This document shows, piece by piece, positions 33,327-40,738 of a stretch of DNA of 45,812 nt. The stretch's first letter is position 1; each line of letters opens with the position of its first letter. Made by a program: the position numbers and the translations under genes. Source of the DNA: Flavobacteriales bacterium (GTDB lineage Bacteria; Bacteroidota; Bacteroidia; Flavobacteriales_F; PHOS-HE28). The stretch spans positions 1 through 45,812 of the forward strand of contig JAGFIV010000123.1 in the NCBI GenBank assembly GCA_024103275.1, given 5' to 3'. The notes under the pieces were generated by a model, which was given only the letters and a program-made list of their open reading frames with translations, was not told where the DNA came from and made no database searches.

Positions 33327-33340
33327 TCCAGTCCTGGGCA
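33327..33340 (+). repeat. Copy of the tRNA-Leu 3' end
   Basis: TCCAGTCCTGGGCA is identical to the last 14 nt of the tRNA (33153-33166) and lies 174 nt downstream in the same orientation. Nothing else of a tRNA is present. Such 3'-end copies are typical attachment-site scars. Confidence 0.6.
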
Positions 33341-33454
33341 GCATTCCAGCATATTTTCGAGTACAAGGCAACCACCAATTCCCTGCATCGTCCTTACCGC
33401 GTAAGCCAGCGCCCGGGTCCCGCCATCCACGCACATCCATTCATCACCCAGCCG

Positions 33455-35632
33455 ATGAGAGCCATCATCCTTCCGTTCTTCCTCCTCGCCTTTTTCCGGT
33501 TGCAAGCCGTAACGGTCCATATCCAGGTGAACCAGCAACCTTCCTGCTCCTCATCCAACGGGAGCCTGTCGGCCATTGCATCGGGTGGGGTGGGGCCTTA
33601 TACCTTCCTGTGGAGCCCAGGCGGACAAGCCACCGCCGATATCAGTGGCCTGGTGCCCGGCACTTATTCCGTGACCGTGACCGACTTCAACGGCGAACAG
33701 GCCTCCGACCAGGTGGAACTAATGGCAAGCAGCTATTCGTTCACGACCTCCTCGATCAACCATTCCGGCCTATGCAACGGCCAGGTCGTGGTGGGCTTCT
33801 TCCCACCCGATTGGGGCAATGTCGGGCCGCCCCCGTATTCCGTGAATGGCATGATGATGCAAGGAACGCCATACGGGGGCGGGACCTTGTACACGGTCCA
33901 ATTCACGGCGCCGGAGGGGTACTATGGGCAGTTCATGCCCATGACCTTCCAGGACGGCTTGGGTTGCTCGGGCTTACTGCAAGCATACGTGGGCTGGCCT
34001 TTGGAATGGCCTGACGTGACCGTGTTGGACGTGCAGGGCAGCTGCTCGGGCGGTGCCAACGGCAGCATCACCTTCGAGGTTGGCGAGGAAGGACATCAGC
34101 AGGAAGTGGATTTCAGCGTGGACAACCTCTCACAAGGCAGCGGAACGGTCTATATCGGTCCCGAGGGACCCGTTACGGTCACCGGCCTTGCGGCAGGCGA
34201 ACACTGGATCATCCTCAGCGGCGGGATCAATTTCTCCCAGTCCGGCTTCGGCTGTTATGATTCCATCCCGGTGCAGGTGCCCGACCTGGGCACCAGTTGT
34301 GGCAGCGTAAGCGGCATGGTGTACATGGATTATGACGGGGATTGCACCTTCCAGGCCGGGGAGGTACGTGTGCCCGGCGCGTTGCTGGAGGTGCTCCCCG
34401 GCCCGTACTATGCACTGAGCAATTCCAGCGGAGCATATACGATCAACCTCCCGCTCGGCAACTTCACCATCCAGCAGATCGATCCCGCCCTTGCCGAGCA
34501 TTGCTTCGGCACGCCCATCCCCATCACCATCGGTGGCAACCTTACCGGGGTGGACATGGCCGACACCAGCCTGCTGCCCATGGATGCCCGCATCTCCGGC
34601 ACCCACGCCCCGGCGCGCCCGGGGTTCCAGTTCCGCACCTCCTTGCTGGCCAAGAACCTGACACCGGCCTCCACCGGCGACCTGACCGCCACGTTCACCT
34701 TCGACCCCGCATTCAGCTTCGTGGGTGCAGATCCGCCCGGCAACGTCGCCGGAAATACCATCACCTGGGAAACGGCCCCACTGGATGCCTTTGAAGCACG
34801 CCATATCAACGTGTACCTGGAGGTGGCGCCGGACATCGGGCTGCTGGGCACCACACTGATCAATACCGCCACACTGATCACTGCCAATACCGATGCCGAC
34901 CTGGGCAACAATTCCGTGCAAGTGCCCGTGGCCATCACGGGTTCGTTCGACCCGAACGACAAGGTTGCCACCACCTCATCGCGGACCAGCGGCACTCAGT
35001 ACTTCCTGGACCTCGACGGGTGGATCGACTACACCATCCGTTTCCAGAACACCGGCACCGACACGGCCTTCAACATCGTGATCACGGACACGGTCCCGGC
35101 CCAGCTCGACCTGGGGTCGTTGGAGATCCTGGCCGCCTCGCACCCCAACACGGTATCCATCGAGGACGGCAACGTGCTGCGATGGGCGTTCGACGGCATC
35201 CAATTGCCGGACAGCAACGTGAATGAGCCGGGAAGCCACGGCTTCGTCTCTTTCCGGGTCCGGCCGCGCCTGCCGCTTGACCTGGGCACCGGGATCACCA
35301 ATACGGCCAACATCTTCTTCGACCTCAACCCGCCGGTGGTCACCGACCCCAGCGTATTGGTCGTTGACCTCAGCACGGGGCTCCGTGATGCAGCCGTGCC
35401 CGCAAGCCTGTGGCTGGCCCCTGTGCCGGTCCGTGATGTGCTCCAGGTCTCCAGCCCGATGCCGCTCACCGGGGTCCGGGTGTTCGCGGCCGATGGCCGG
35501 TCCTTGCTGTACCAGCCGATGCAAGGCATGCAGGGCCAGATCCGGGTTTCCGGGTTGAAGCCTGGTACCTACGTGACCGTGGGCCTGCTCCATGATGGCG
35601 GGACCCTGCGCCAACGGTTTGTGAAGGAATAG
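33455..35632 (+). CDS. Large secreted protein with T9SS type A sorting domain (SprB and DUF7619-like modules)
   Basis: 725 residues. Signal peptide MRAIILPFFLLAFFRLQAV, then a SprB-type module (QPSCSSSNGSLSAIASGGVG ... GTYSVTVTDFNG, about 28-85) and beta-rich regions. An SdrD-like module VYMDYDGDCTFQAGE lies at about 288, and then the conserved block GSFDPNDKVAT, WIDYTIRFQNTGTDTAFNIVI and GSHGFVSFRV, which resembles the DUF7619 domain of Bacteroidota T9SS cargo. The last about 75 residues form the T9SS type A domain (LWLAPVPVRDVLQVSSP, GVRVFAADGRSL, KPGTYVTVGLL). It is a surface or secreted protein of unknown ligand. No promoter is obvious in the gap upstream. Confidence 0.82.
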   Translation: MRAIILPFFLLAFFRLQAVTVHIQVNQQPSCSSSNGSLSAIASGGVGPYTFLWSPGGQATADISGLVPGTYSVTVTDFNGEQASDQVELMASSYSFTTSSINHSGLCNGQVVVGFFPPDWGNVGPPPYSVNGMMMQGTPYGGGTLYTVQFTAPEGYYGQFMPMTFQDGLGCSGLLQAYVGWPLEWPDVTVLDVQGSCSGGANGSITFEVGEEGHQQEVDFSVDNLSQGSGTVYIGPEGPVTVTGLAAGEHWIILSGGINFSQSGFGCYDSIPVQVPDLGTSCGSVSGMVYMDYDGDCTFQAGEVRVPGALLEVLPGPYYALSNSSGAYTINLPLGNFTIQQIDPALAEHCFGTPIPITIGGNLTGVDMADTSLLPMDARISGTHAPARPGFQFRTSLLAKNLTPASTGDLTATFTFDPAFSFVGADPPGNVAGNTITWETAPLDAFEARHINVYLEVAPDIGLLGTTLINTATLITANTDADLGNNSVQVPVAITGSFDPNDKVATTSSRTSGTQYFLDLDGWIDYTIRFQNTGTDTAFNIVITDTVPAQLDLGSLEILAASHPNTVSIEDGNVLRWAFDGIQLPDSNVNEPGSHGFVSFRVRPRLPLDLGTGITNTANIFFDLNPPVVTDPSVLVVDLSTGLRDAAVPASLWLAPVPVRDVLQVSSPMPLTGVRVFAADGRSLLYQPMQGMQGQIRVSGLKPGTYVTVGLLHDGGTLRQRFVKE

Positions 35633-35906
35633 CGGGAGGTGGCATAGCCCTTGAACAACCCCGCGGAGCGATGGGGGCGGCCTCTCTTGGCCCTGGCCTG
35701 TGGCCCTCCCCGGAGTGGCCATGCTGCCGCCTGCGGACGGTTTTCAAGTGGCGTGCAAGGAACCCGCGTGGACGTTCCGGTGCAATTGCAAGTTGAAGTC
35801 GATATGCGGAGCACAGGGATGTCAATCCCTGATGGATTTCCATCCAAAGGCCGATCGAGGCTGATCGGACATGCCGCAATCCGATCTTTCCCATCAAATT
35901 TGGGAC
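35633..35906. other. Gene-free stretch before the pseudogene cluster
   Basis: I see no gene, RNA or strong terminator here. CAAATTTG at 35895-35902, four nt before the next ATG, resembles a -7 box. Confidence 0.4.
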
Positions 35907-36080
35907 ATGCGCGCCGGCCGATTGCTGCACTTGACGTGGGCCCTGTTCCTCACGGGGGCCGCATCGGGCCAGTTTTCCAAAACCCCCGGCTTTATGGCCA
36001 CCATTCCTTTCCAAGGTCTCCCCCGGTGATGTGGCAGCGTTGTCCATCGATCCACAAGGCATGCTATGGATCGGCACGGA
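35907..36080 (+). pseudogene. Remnant of a two-component-regulator propeller protein (N-terminus)
   Basis: ATG 35907 opens a signal peptide (MRAGRLLHLTWALFLTGAASG) followed by QFSKTPGFMATIPFQGLP and then a stop. In the next frame it continues DVAALSIDPQGMLWIGTE, the consensus of the first blade of periplasmic Reg_prop sensor propellers (GLPxxxVxxIxxDxxGxLWIGT). One frameshift near 36027 and a truncation near 36080 leave only the first about 55 residues of a protein that normally exceeds 700. Confidence 0.65.
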
Positions 36081-36084
36081 ATTC

Positions 36085-36324
36085 CATGCGGGCAGCGGCG
36101 TTCACCGTACCGCCCCAGAGATCGCACTGGAACTTGGTGATGCCAACGATGCCCTCCGCCACCGGCCCGGTATGGGTGCCGACGCACATGTGGAAGCAGT
36201 GCAAACCAGCCTTCTAGCGCGCCAAGGTCTCTGCCCGGGCGGTATCATCGGTCGCCGCCGCGAGCTCCTGGCGCAGGCCGGGCACCAGATTGACATCCCG
36301 TGCGGCCAGGGAAAGTTGCGCCAT
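36085..36324 (-). pseudogene. Remnant of a TPR / class III adenylate cyclase gene
   Basis: In one minus-strand frame, MAQLSLAARDVNLVPG ... LAAATDDTARAETLAR (start of a TPR-like region) runs into a TAG at 36214-36216. It then continues in the same frame with GTHTGPVAEGIVGITKF and DLWGGTVNAAARME, the signature of the class III nucleotidyl cyclase catalytic domain (xHxGPVxxGxVGxxKxxYDxWGxTVNxAARMES). The middle of the gene is deleted in frame, and the end is cut at the junction with the propeller fragment at about 36080. Confidence 0.65.
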
Positions 36325-36431
36325 AAGGCATCAAACCAGTATAGGCCGTTTCATCCCCATTGCCCACATGGGTGGAAATTAGCCGATCAATGCACACCTT
36401 CCGCTTGTTTCGTTCCCCACAAAGCCACCCC

Positions 36432-36575
36432 ATGGAATTCAAGCTCCGCCCCTTCCCTCCCGAGGACCTGGCCGAACTGGTCCGGTTGGCACGCGGGGCC
36501 AATGGTTCCCGTGGACGTGGATGGACGCGGATCGCGCCCATCCACGTCCATTGCAGCGTCTGGTCAGTCTTTTGA
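36432..36575 (+). pseudogene. Truncated GNAT acetyltransferase N-terminus
   Basis: MEFKLRPFPPEDLAELVRLA is the typical first strand and helix of GNAT acetyltransferases (LRPWRPEDLxxLVRxANN). Similarity stops after about 24 residues and the frame ends at 36575 inside the convergent toxin gene; no acetyl-CoA loop remains. Confidence 0.5.
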
Positions 36576-36857
36576 ATAGCGCTTCAACGGGCGTTGGTGC
36601 ATATGGCGGATGCGGTGCAACACCACTGTCCGATCAACAACCGAATAAATAATGACGTACTTGAACCGATCCAACAATGCAAAACGATATGGCGGCCGGC
36701 GCATTTGATAGGCTCTTGGATGTCGGCGAAGACGGTTCACTTCGGCATCCATGGCGGCTTCAACCCGCGCTTCGGAACCATCCTTCCGATCACGATGCCA
36801 CACCATGATCCTCCGCAAGTCGTTACGCGCTCCTTCGCGGAAAACCACCCGTATCAT
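36564..36857 (-). CDS. ParE/RelE-family toxin
   Basis: A 97-residue small basic protein of the ParE/RelE fold. Seen: VVFREGARNDLRRIMVWH at the N-terminus (conserved helix after the first strand), MRRPPYRFALLDRFKYVIIYSVVDRTVVLHRIRHMHQRP at the C-terminus with the strand pattern YxxIYxxxxxxVxVxxIxHxxRxP. The His-Arg at the end is typical of ParE-like members, whose targets range from gyrase to ribosome-bound mRNA. It overlaps the antitoxin stop by four nt (ATGA), so it is translated after it. Confidence 0.85.
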   Translation of the reverse strand: MIRVVFREGARNDLRRIMVWHRDRKDGSEARVEAAMDAEVNRLRRHPRAYQMRRPPYRFALLDRFKYVIIYSVVDRTVVLHRIRHMHQRPLKRYSKD

Positions 36858-37234
36858 TCTTCCCGGTCCTTGCGCAGCTGCTCCTTCACCTCATCCCAGG
36901 AATAGTTCCTTCCTTCCCCGCGCAAATAGGCCGCGTGGTCTTCATCCAGTTCTTCCCATTCCTTCGGGCTCAACCAGGCTTCCGGGACATTCGCGAGTTC
37001 CCCTATTCGGCCCAACACCTCATTCAGCAACTTCCGCACCTCATCGGCCGTGTAATTGCGGTCCTCGATCTTCAGGTAGTCGGAAAGGCCCTCGCGCACC
37101 ACGCTGAGGTGCTCGCCGGGTGTGGCGTAACCGATGGGTTGGTCCAGCAGGTGCTTCAGGGCCCACAGACGGGTTGCATCATCAAGGTTGGCGATACGTT
37201 CCAACAGTTCGAGCTTGAGGGTCTTGAGGTCCAT
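36854..37234 (-). CDS. Antitoxin with duplicated toxin-binding motif
   Basis: 126 residues, first gene of the toxin pair. The N-terminal about 50 residues form helices without a clear DNA-binding motif. The C-terminal part carries the same 18-residue motif twice, exactly 50 residues apart: YLKIEDRNYTADEVRKLL (53-70) and YLRGEGRNYSWDEVKEQL (103-120). RNYSxDEVKxxL is the usual C-terminal element of Bacteroidota ParE/RelE antitoxins, normally present once. TACCTTCA lies four nt before the ATG on the minus strand. The upstream frame is open but covers a repeat element, so 37234 is the better start. Confidence 0.8.
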   Translation of the reverse strand: MDLKTLKLELLERIANLDDATRLWALKHLLDQPIGYATPGEHLSVVREGLSDYLKIEDRNYTADEVRKLLNEVLGRIGELANVPEAWLSPKEWEELDEDHAAYLRGEGRNYSWDEVKEQLRKDREE

Positions 37235-37254
37235 GTTGTGAAGGTACGATGGAA

Positions 37255-37369
37255 CGGATGCCCGCGTGAGCGATAGGAGCAAGTAGCCCGGACCGCGAGG
37301 CCCTGCGAGCGGGAGGACTACTGCGGATAGCGCGACGGCGAGTCTTCGAGCCGACACGCCCAAAGAACC
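37255..37369 (-). repeat. Three-block intergenic repeat, copy 2
   Basis: On the minus strand it begins GGTTCTTTGGGCGTGTC, contains GCTATCCGC and ends GCTCCTATCGCTCACGCGGG, the same order as the copy at 17527-17752 but with shorter spacers (115 against 226 nt). It lies between the antitoxin and paaZ, and nothing else is seen in that gap. Confidence 0.6.
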
Positions 37370-37437
37370 TGCATTCGCATTCATCCGCGAAATCTGCGGC
37401 AACGGCGGATAGCCCTCTCATGCCGAACTTCGCCCCG

Positions 37438-39483
37438 ATGCAACTCCAGAACTACGCCTGCGGCCAATGGGTGGCCGGCACCGGCAAACAGACTGAGCTC
37501 ACCGACGCCGTCACCGGCGAGACCATCGCCACCACTTCCAGCAACGGCCTCGATTTCGGCGCCATGCTGCGCTACGCCCGCGAGACCGGCGGGCCACCCC
37601 TGCGGCGCATGACCTTTCCTGAGCGCGGCCGCATGCTCAAGGCCCTCGCCCTCTACCTGATGGACCGCAAGGACGAGTTCTACCAGGTGAGCTACCGCAC
37701 CGGCGCCACCAAGGCCGACAGCTGGGTGGACATCGAGGGCGGCATCGGCAACGTGTTCGCCAACGCCAGCCTGCGCCGAGCCCTGGGCAACATGCCCTTC
37801 TACGTGGACGGCGACGCGGTGAAGACCAGCAAGGGCGGCACCTTCATCGGCCACCACATCATGGTGCCCAAGGAGGGCGTGGCCGTGCACATCAACGCCT
37901 TCAACTTCCCCATCTGGGGCATGCTGGAGAAGTGCGCCGTGAACTGGATGGCCGGCATGCCCGCCGTGGTGAAGCCCGCCACCGTGACCAGCTACCTCAC
38001 CGAGGCCATGGTGAAGGCCATCATCGAAAGCAAGATCCTCCCCGAGGGTGCGCTGCAGCTGATCGTGGGCGGCGCGGGCGACCTGCTGGACCATGTGGAA
38101 AGCCAGGACGTGGTCACCTTCACCGGCAGTGCCAGCACCGGCCGCATGCTGAAGGTCCACCCGCGCATCGTGGCCGAGAGCGTGCCCTTCAACATGGAGG
38201 CCGACAGCCTGAACAGCATCGTGCTCGCACCCGACGCGGTGCCCGGCACGCCCGAGTTCGACCTGTTCGTGAAGGAGGTGGGCCGCGAGATGACGCTGAA
38301 GTGCGGCCAGCGCTGCACCGGCGTGCGCCGCATCATGGTGCCGGAGAACCTGGTGGACGACGCCCAGCAGGCCATCGCCAAGCGCCTGGCCGGCACGGTG
38401 ATCGGCGACCCGCGCGCCGAGGGCGTCCGCATGGGCTCGCTCGTGGGGCCCGCCCAGCGCGAGGAGGTGCGCGCCAACCTGAAGAAGCTGCTGGAAGGCA
38501 GCACGCTGGTGTACGGCAACCCCGACAGCGTGGAGGTCACCGGCGCGGATGCCAAGAAGGGCGCCTTCATGAGCCCCGTGCTGCTGCGCAACGACGCACC
38601 CTGGACCAACCGCCAAAGCCACGAGGTGGAGGCCTTCGGCCCGGTGAGCACGCTGATGCCCTACACCGACCTCGACGAGGCCATCGCCCTGAGCAAGCTG
38701 GGCAAGGGCAGCCTGGTGGCCACCATCGCCACCCACGACCCGAAGCACGCGCAGCAGTTCGTGTGGGGCGCGGCCAGCCACCACGGCCGCATGCTGGTGC
38801 TGGACCGCGACATGGCCAAGGAGAACACCGGCCACGGCTCGCCCTTGGCCACGCTGGTACACGGCGGCCCCGGCCGCGCGGGCGGCGGCGAGGAGATGGG
38901 CGGCAAGCGCGGCGTGCTGCACTACCTGCAACGCACCGCCATCCAAGGCCACCCCACCGTGATCACAGCGCTGGCGCAACAATACCAGCAGGGCGCGGCC
39001 TTCCGCGAAACGGAGCGCCACCCCTTCCGCATGCACTTCGAGGAACTGCAGGTGGGCGACACCGTGATCACCGCCAAGCACACCGTCACCGAGGCCGACA
39101 TCCACAACTTCGCCAACGTGAGCGGCGACAACTTCTACGCCCACATGGACGCCACCAGCCTGGAGGGCACCATCTTCACCGGCCGCGTGGCCCACGGCTA
39201 CTTCGTGCTCAGCAAGGCCGCCGGCCTCTTCGTGGACCCGAAGAAAGGCCCCGTGCTGCTCAACTACGGCATCGACGAGGCCCGCTTCACCAAGCCTGTC
39301 TACCCCGGCATGACCATCGGCGTGAAGTTCACCGTGAAGGAGAAGATCGACCAGGAGAAGAAGAGCGAGGACGACGTGGCCAAGGGCATCGTGAAGTTCC
39401 TGGTGGACGTGTACGACGAGACCGGCGAGACCGTGGCCATCGCGACGATATTGACGATGGTGAGGAAGCTGGAGCAGAAGTGA
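37438..39483 (+). CDS. paaZ: Bifunctional oxepin-CoA hydrolase / semialdehyde dehydrogenase PaaZ
   Basis: A 681-residue two-domain enzyme of phenylacetate degradation. The N-terminal aldehyde dehydrogenase (about 1-520) has HINAFNFPIWGMLEK, VVKPATVTSYLTEAM, FTGSASTGRML and the catalytic Cys in KCGQRCTGVRRIMVP. The C-terminal MaoC-like hotdog hydratase has FEELQVGDTV, FANVSGDNFYAHMD and GRVAHGYFVLSKAAGLFVDP. It opens the oxepin ring and oxidises the resulting semialdehyde-CoA. ATG 37438 matches the family start (MQ-LQNY-CGQW); ATG 37420 would add six residues. Its last 262 bp are repeated at 40451-40712. No other paa gene is in the window. Confidence 0.92.
   Translation: MQLQNYACGQWVAGTGKQTELTDAVTGETIATTSSNGLDFGAMLRYARETGGPPLRRMTFPERGRMLKALALYLMDRKDEFYQVSYRTGATKADSWVDIEGGIGNVFANASLRRALGNMPFYVDGDAVKTSKGGTFIGHHIMVPKEGVAVHINAFNFPIWGMLEKCAVNWMAGMPAVVKPATVTSYLTEAMVKAIIESKILPEGALQLIVGGAGDLLDHVESQDVVTFTGSASTGRMLKVHPRIVAESVPFNMEADSLNSIVLAPDAVPGTPEFDLFVKEVGREMTLKCGQRCTGVRRIMVPENLVDDAQQAIAKRLAGTVIGDPRAEGVRMGSLVGPAQREEVRANLKKLLEGSTLVYGNPDSVEVTGADAKKGAFMSPVLLRNDAPWTNRQSHEVEAFGPVSTLMPYTDLDEAIALSKLGKGSLVATIATHDPKHAQQFVWGAASHHGRMLVLDRDMAKENTGHGSPLATLVHGGPGRAGGGEEMGGKRGVLHYLQRTAIQGHPTVITALAQQYQQGAAFRETERHPFRMHFEELQVGDTVITAKHTVTEADIHNFANVSGDNFYAHMDATSLEGTIFTGRVAHGYFVLSKAAGLFVDPKKGPVLLNYGIDEARFTKPVYPGMTIGVKFTVKEKIDQEKKSEDDVAKGIVKFLVDVYDETGETVAIATILTMVRKLEQK
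39222..39483 (+). repeat. 262-bp direct repeat, left copy (3' end of paaZ)
   Basis: It aligns without gaps to 40451-40712 (offset 1229) with eight mismatches, about 97% identity. It ends exactly with the paaZ stop codon TGA. Confidence 0.95.
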
Positions 39484-40013
39484 TGGCACAGCCAAAGCGG
39501 TCGCCACGTCTCTCCTTCGAGATCGACAAGCTCACGCGGTCGATCGAAGAAGTGGCCACGGGCGAGAACTTTCCCACACTGATACTGCCCTTGCACCCAA
39601 TGGACCTGAAGGAGGTGACCAAGAAGAAGGGTTGGAGCTTCGATTGGAGGCTGGAGTTCAAGACCTCCGGGCGCATCACCTTCAAGATCGTAACTGCAGC
39701 CCAGCCTGATATGATCCAAGGGCTGGTGAGCTTGGAGTTGGAGCCGGACCATGTGGTGATGACCCTTGTGGAAAGCGCCCCGTTCAACCAAGGCAGAAAC
39801 AAGCGATTTGCCGGTGTACTGGGCAACTTGGTGGCGTATGTCTGCAAGGTGTCCTTCGAGCATGGCTTCGATGGGAATGTTGTGTTCAGGGCCAAGACCA
39901 GATTGATCGACCACTACGAGAAGGAACTGAACGCGGTGCATGTGGGAGGCCACCTCATGGTGATTTTCCCCGGGCCTGCGCGTTATCTTGTGGACCAATA
40001 CTTCCCGCAATGA
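39483..40013 (+). CDS. GNAT-like protein of unknown function (first gene of inserted module)
   Basis: 176 residues. The C-terminal half is GNAT-like: VVMTLVESAPFNQG, a glycine loop FAGVLGNLVAYVCKVSFEHGFDG where acetyl-CoA would bind, FRAKTRLIDHYEKELNA, and a final strand pair ending in ARYLVDQYF. The N-terminal half (IDKLTRSIEEV, PLHPMDLKEVTKKKGWSFDW) is not a domain I can name. Similar proteins occur in Bacteroidota next to a small partner, but I know of no assigned function. Its ATG overlaps the paaZ stop by one base (TGATG), and its stop overlaps the next ATG (ATGA). It could be an acetyltransferase toxin or a modifying enzyme; both are inference. Confidence 0.75.
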   Translation: MAQPKRSPRLSFEIDKLTRSIEEVATGENFPTLILPLHPMDLKEVTKKKGWSFDWRLEFKTSGRITFKIVTAAQPDMIQGLVSLELEPDHVVMTLVESAPFNQGRNKRFAGVLGNLVAYVCKVSFEHGFDGNVVFRAKTRLIDHYEKELNAVHVGGHLMVIFPGPARYLVDQYFPQ

Positions 40014-40429
40014 GGACCAAACACCCCGACTTGGATGACATCGGGCACATTGGCGATGGTCGTTCGCTGTCGGCAAAGGAATCGAAGATGATCTCCGCCC
40101 ACATACAGGCCCATAAGGCCGAACTGATGGTAAAGCGCACCAAACCGGCACCTACGAAGGCGACGGTAGAACAGCCGTTCCCGGCCAACCTTCGCGCAAG
40201 GGTGAACGCATTGGCCGGGAAAAAGAACGTATCGCTGGATGACATCGGCTTCATCGGTACCGGAGAGCCTTGGACCGAGGAGGACGCGCGTGCCATCTCA
40301 GCCTATCTACAAGCCGAGAAGGCCAAGGCCGCTGCGAAACGCCCGGCCAAGCGTACATCGGCTGTCCGCAAGCGCCCGGATCCGGTGCGGAGCCGGGCTG
40401 TGAAGAGCAAGAAGCACACGACCGCATGA
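40010..40429 (+). CDS. Small basic partner protein with two DDIGxIGxG repeats
   Basis: 139 residues. The same about 34-residue unit occurs twice: PDLDDIGHIGDGRSLSAKES-MISAHIQ-HKAE (about 6-39) and VSLDDIGFIGTGEPWTEEDARAISAYLQAEKAK (about 73-107). The C-terminal 30 residues are strongly basic (KRPAKRTSAVRKRPDPVRSR), as in nucleic-acid-binding tails. It is translationally coupled to the GNAT-like gene, so the two act together. It might be the antidote or the substrate of the GNAT-like protein. No known family is recognised beyond similar small partners in other Bacteroidota. Confidence 0.7.
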   Translation: MRTKHPDLDDIGHIGDGRSLSAKESKMISAHIQAHKAELMVKRTKPAPTKATVEQPFPANLRARVNALAGKKNVSLDDIGFIGTGEPWTEEDARAISAYLQAEKAKAAAKRPAKRTSAVRKRPDPVRSRAVKSKKHTTA

Positions 40430-40450
40430 GCGCGTTGGGTACGTTTCCCA

Positions 40451-40712
40451 CGGCCTGTTCGTGGACCCGAAGAAAGGCCCCGTGCTGCTCAACTACGGCA
40501 TCGACGAGGCCCGCTTCACCAAGCCTGTCTACCCCGGCATGACCATCGGCGTGAAGTTCACCGTAAAGGAGAAGATCGACCAGGAGAAAAAGTCCGAGGA
40601 CGACGTGGCCAAGGGCATCGTGAAGTTCCTGGTGGACGTGTACGACGAGACCGGCGAGACCGTGGCCATCGCGACGATCTTGACGATGGTGAGGAAGTTG
40701 GAGCAGAACTGA
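40451..40712 (+). pseudogene. Displaced second copy of the paaZ 3' end
   Basis: It encodes the last 86 residues of PaaZ (FVDPKKGPVLLNYGIDE ... MVRKLEQ, ending in Asn instead of Lys) with the stop codon intact, but without a start or the rest of the hydratase domain. Most of the eight differences from the left copy are silent, so the copies separated while under selection, or come from two closely related strains. It is probably the original end of paaZ, cut off when the module arrived. Confidence 0.85.
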
Positions 40713-40725
40713 CTCGCGCCTTCCC

Positions 40726-40733
40726 TAACTTTG
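40726..40733 (+). promoter_or_regulatory. -7 box before the DUF433 remnant
   Basis: TAACTTTG is a perfect TAnnTTTG with five nt to the ATG at 40739. It would give a leaderless mRNA. Confidence 0.5.
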
Positions 40734-40738
40734 AAAGC

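Noticed and set aside
33327-33340. Second tRNA gene
   Set aside because: Only the last 14 nt match; no D arm, anticodon arm or acceptor 5' strand is present.
36031-36579. One 182-codon plus-strand protein
   Set aside because: Its first about 17 residues belong to the frameshifted propeller, and the rest is antisense to the cyclase fragment or unrelated, so it is not one gene.
39222-40712. Duplication as an assembly error
   Set aside because: The copies differ at eight positions, mostly silent and one changing the last residue, and different genes follow each copy. A misassembly would normally give identical copies. It is still worth checking with reads.
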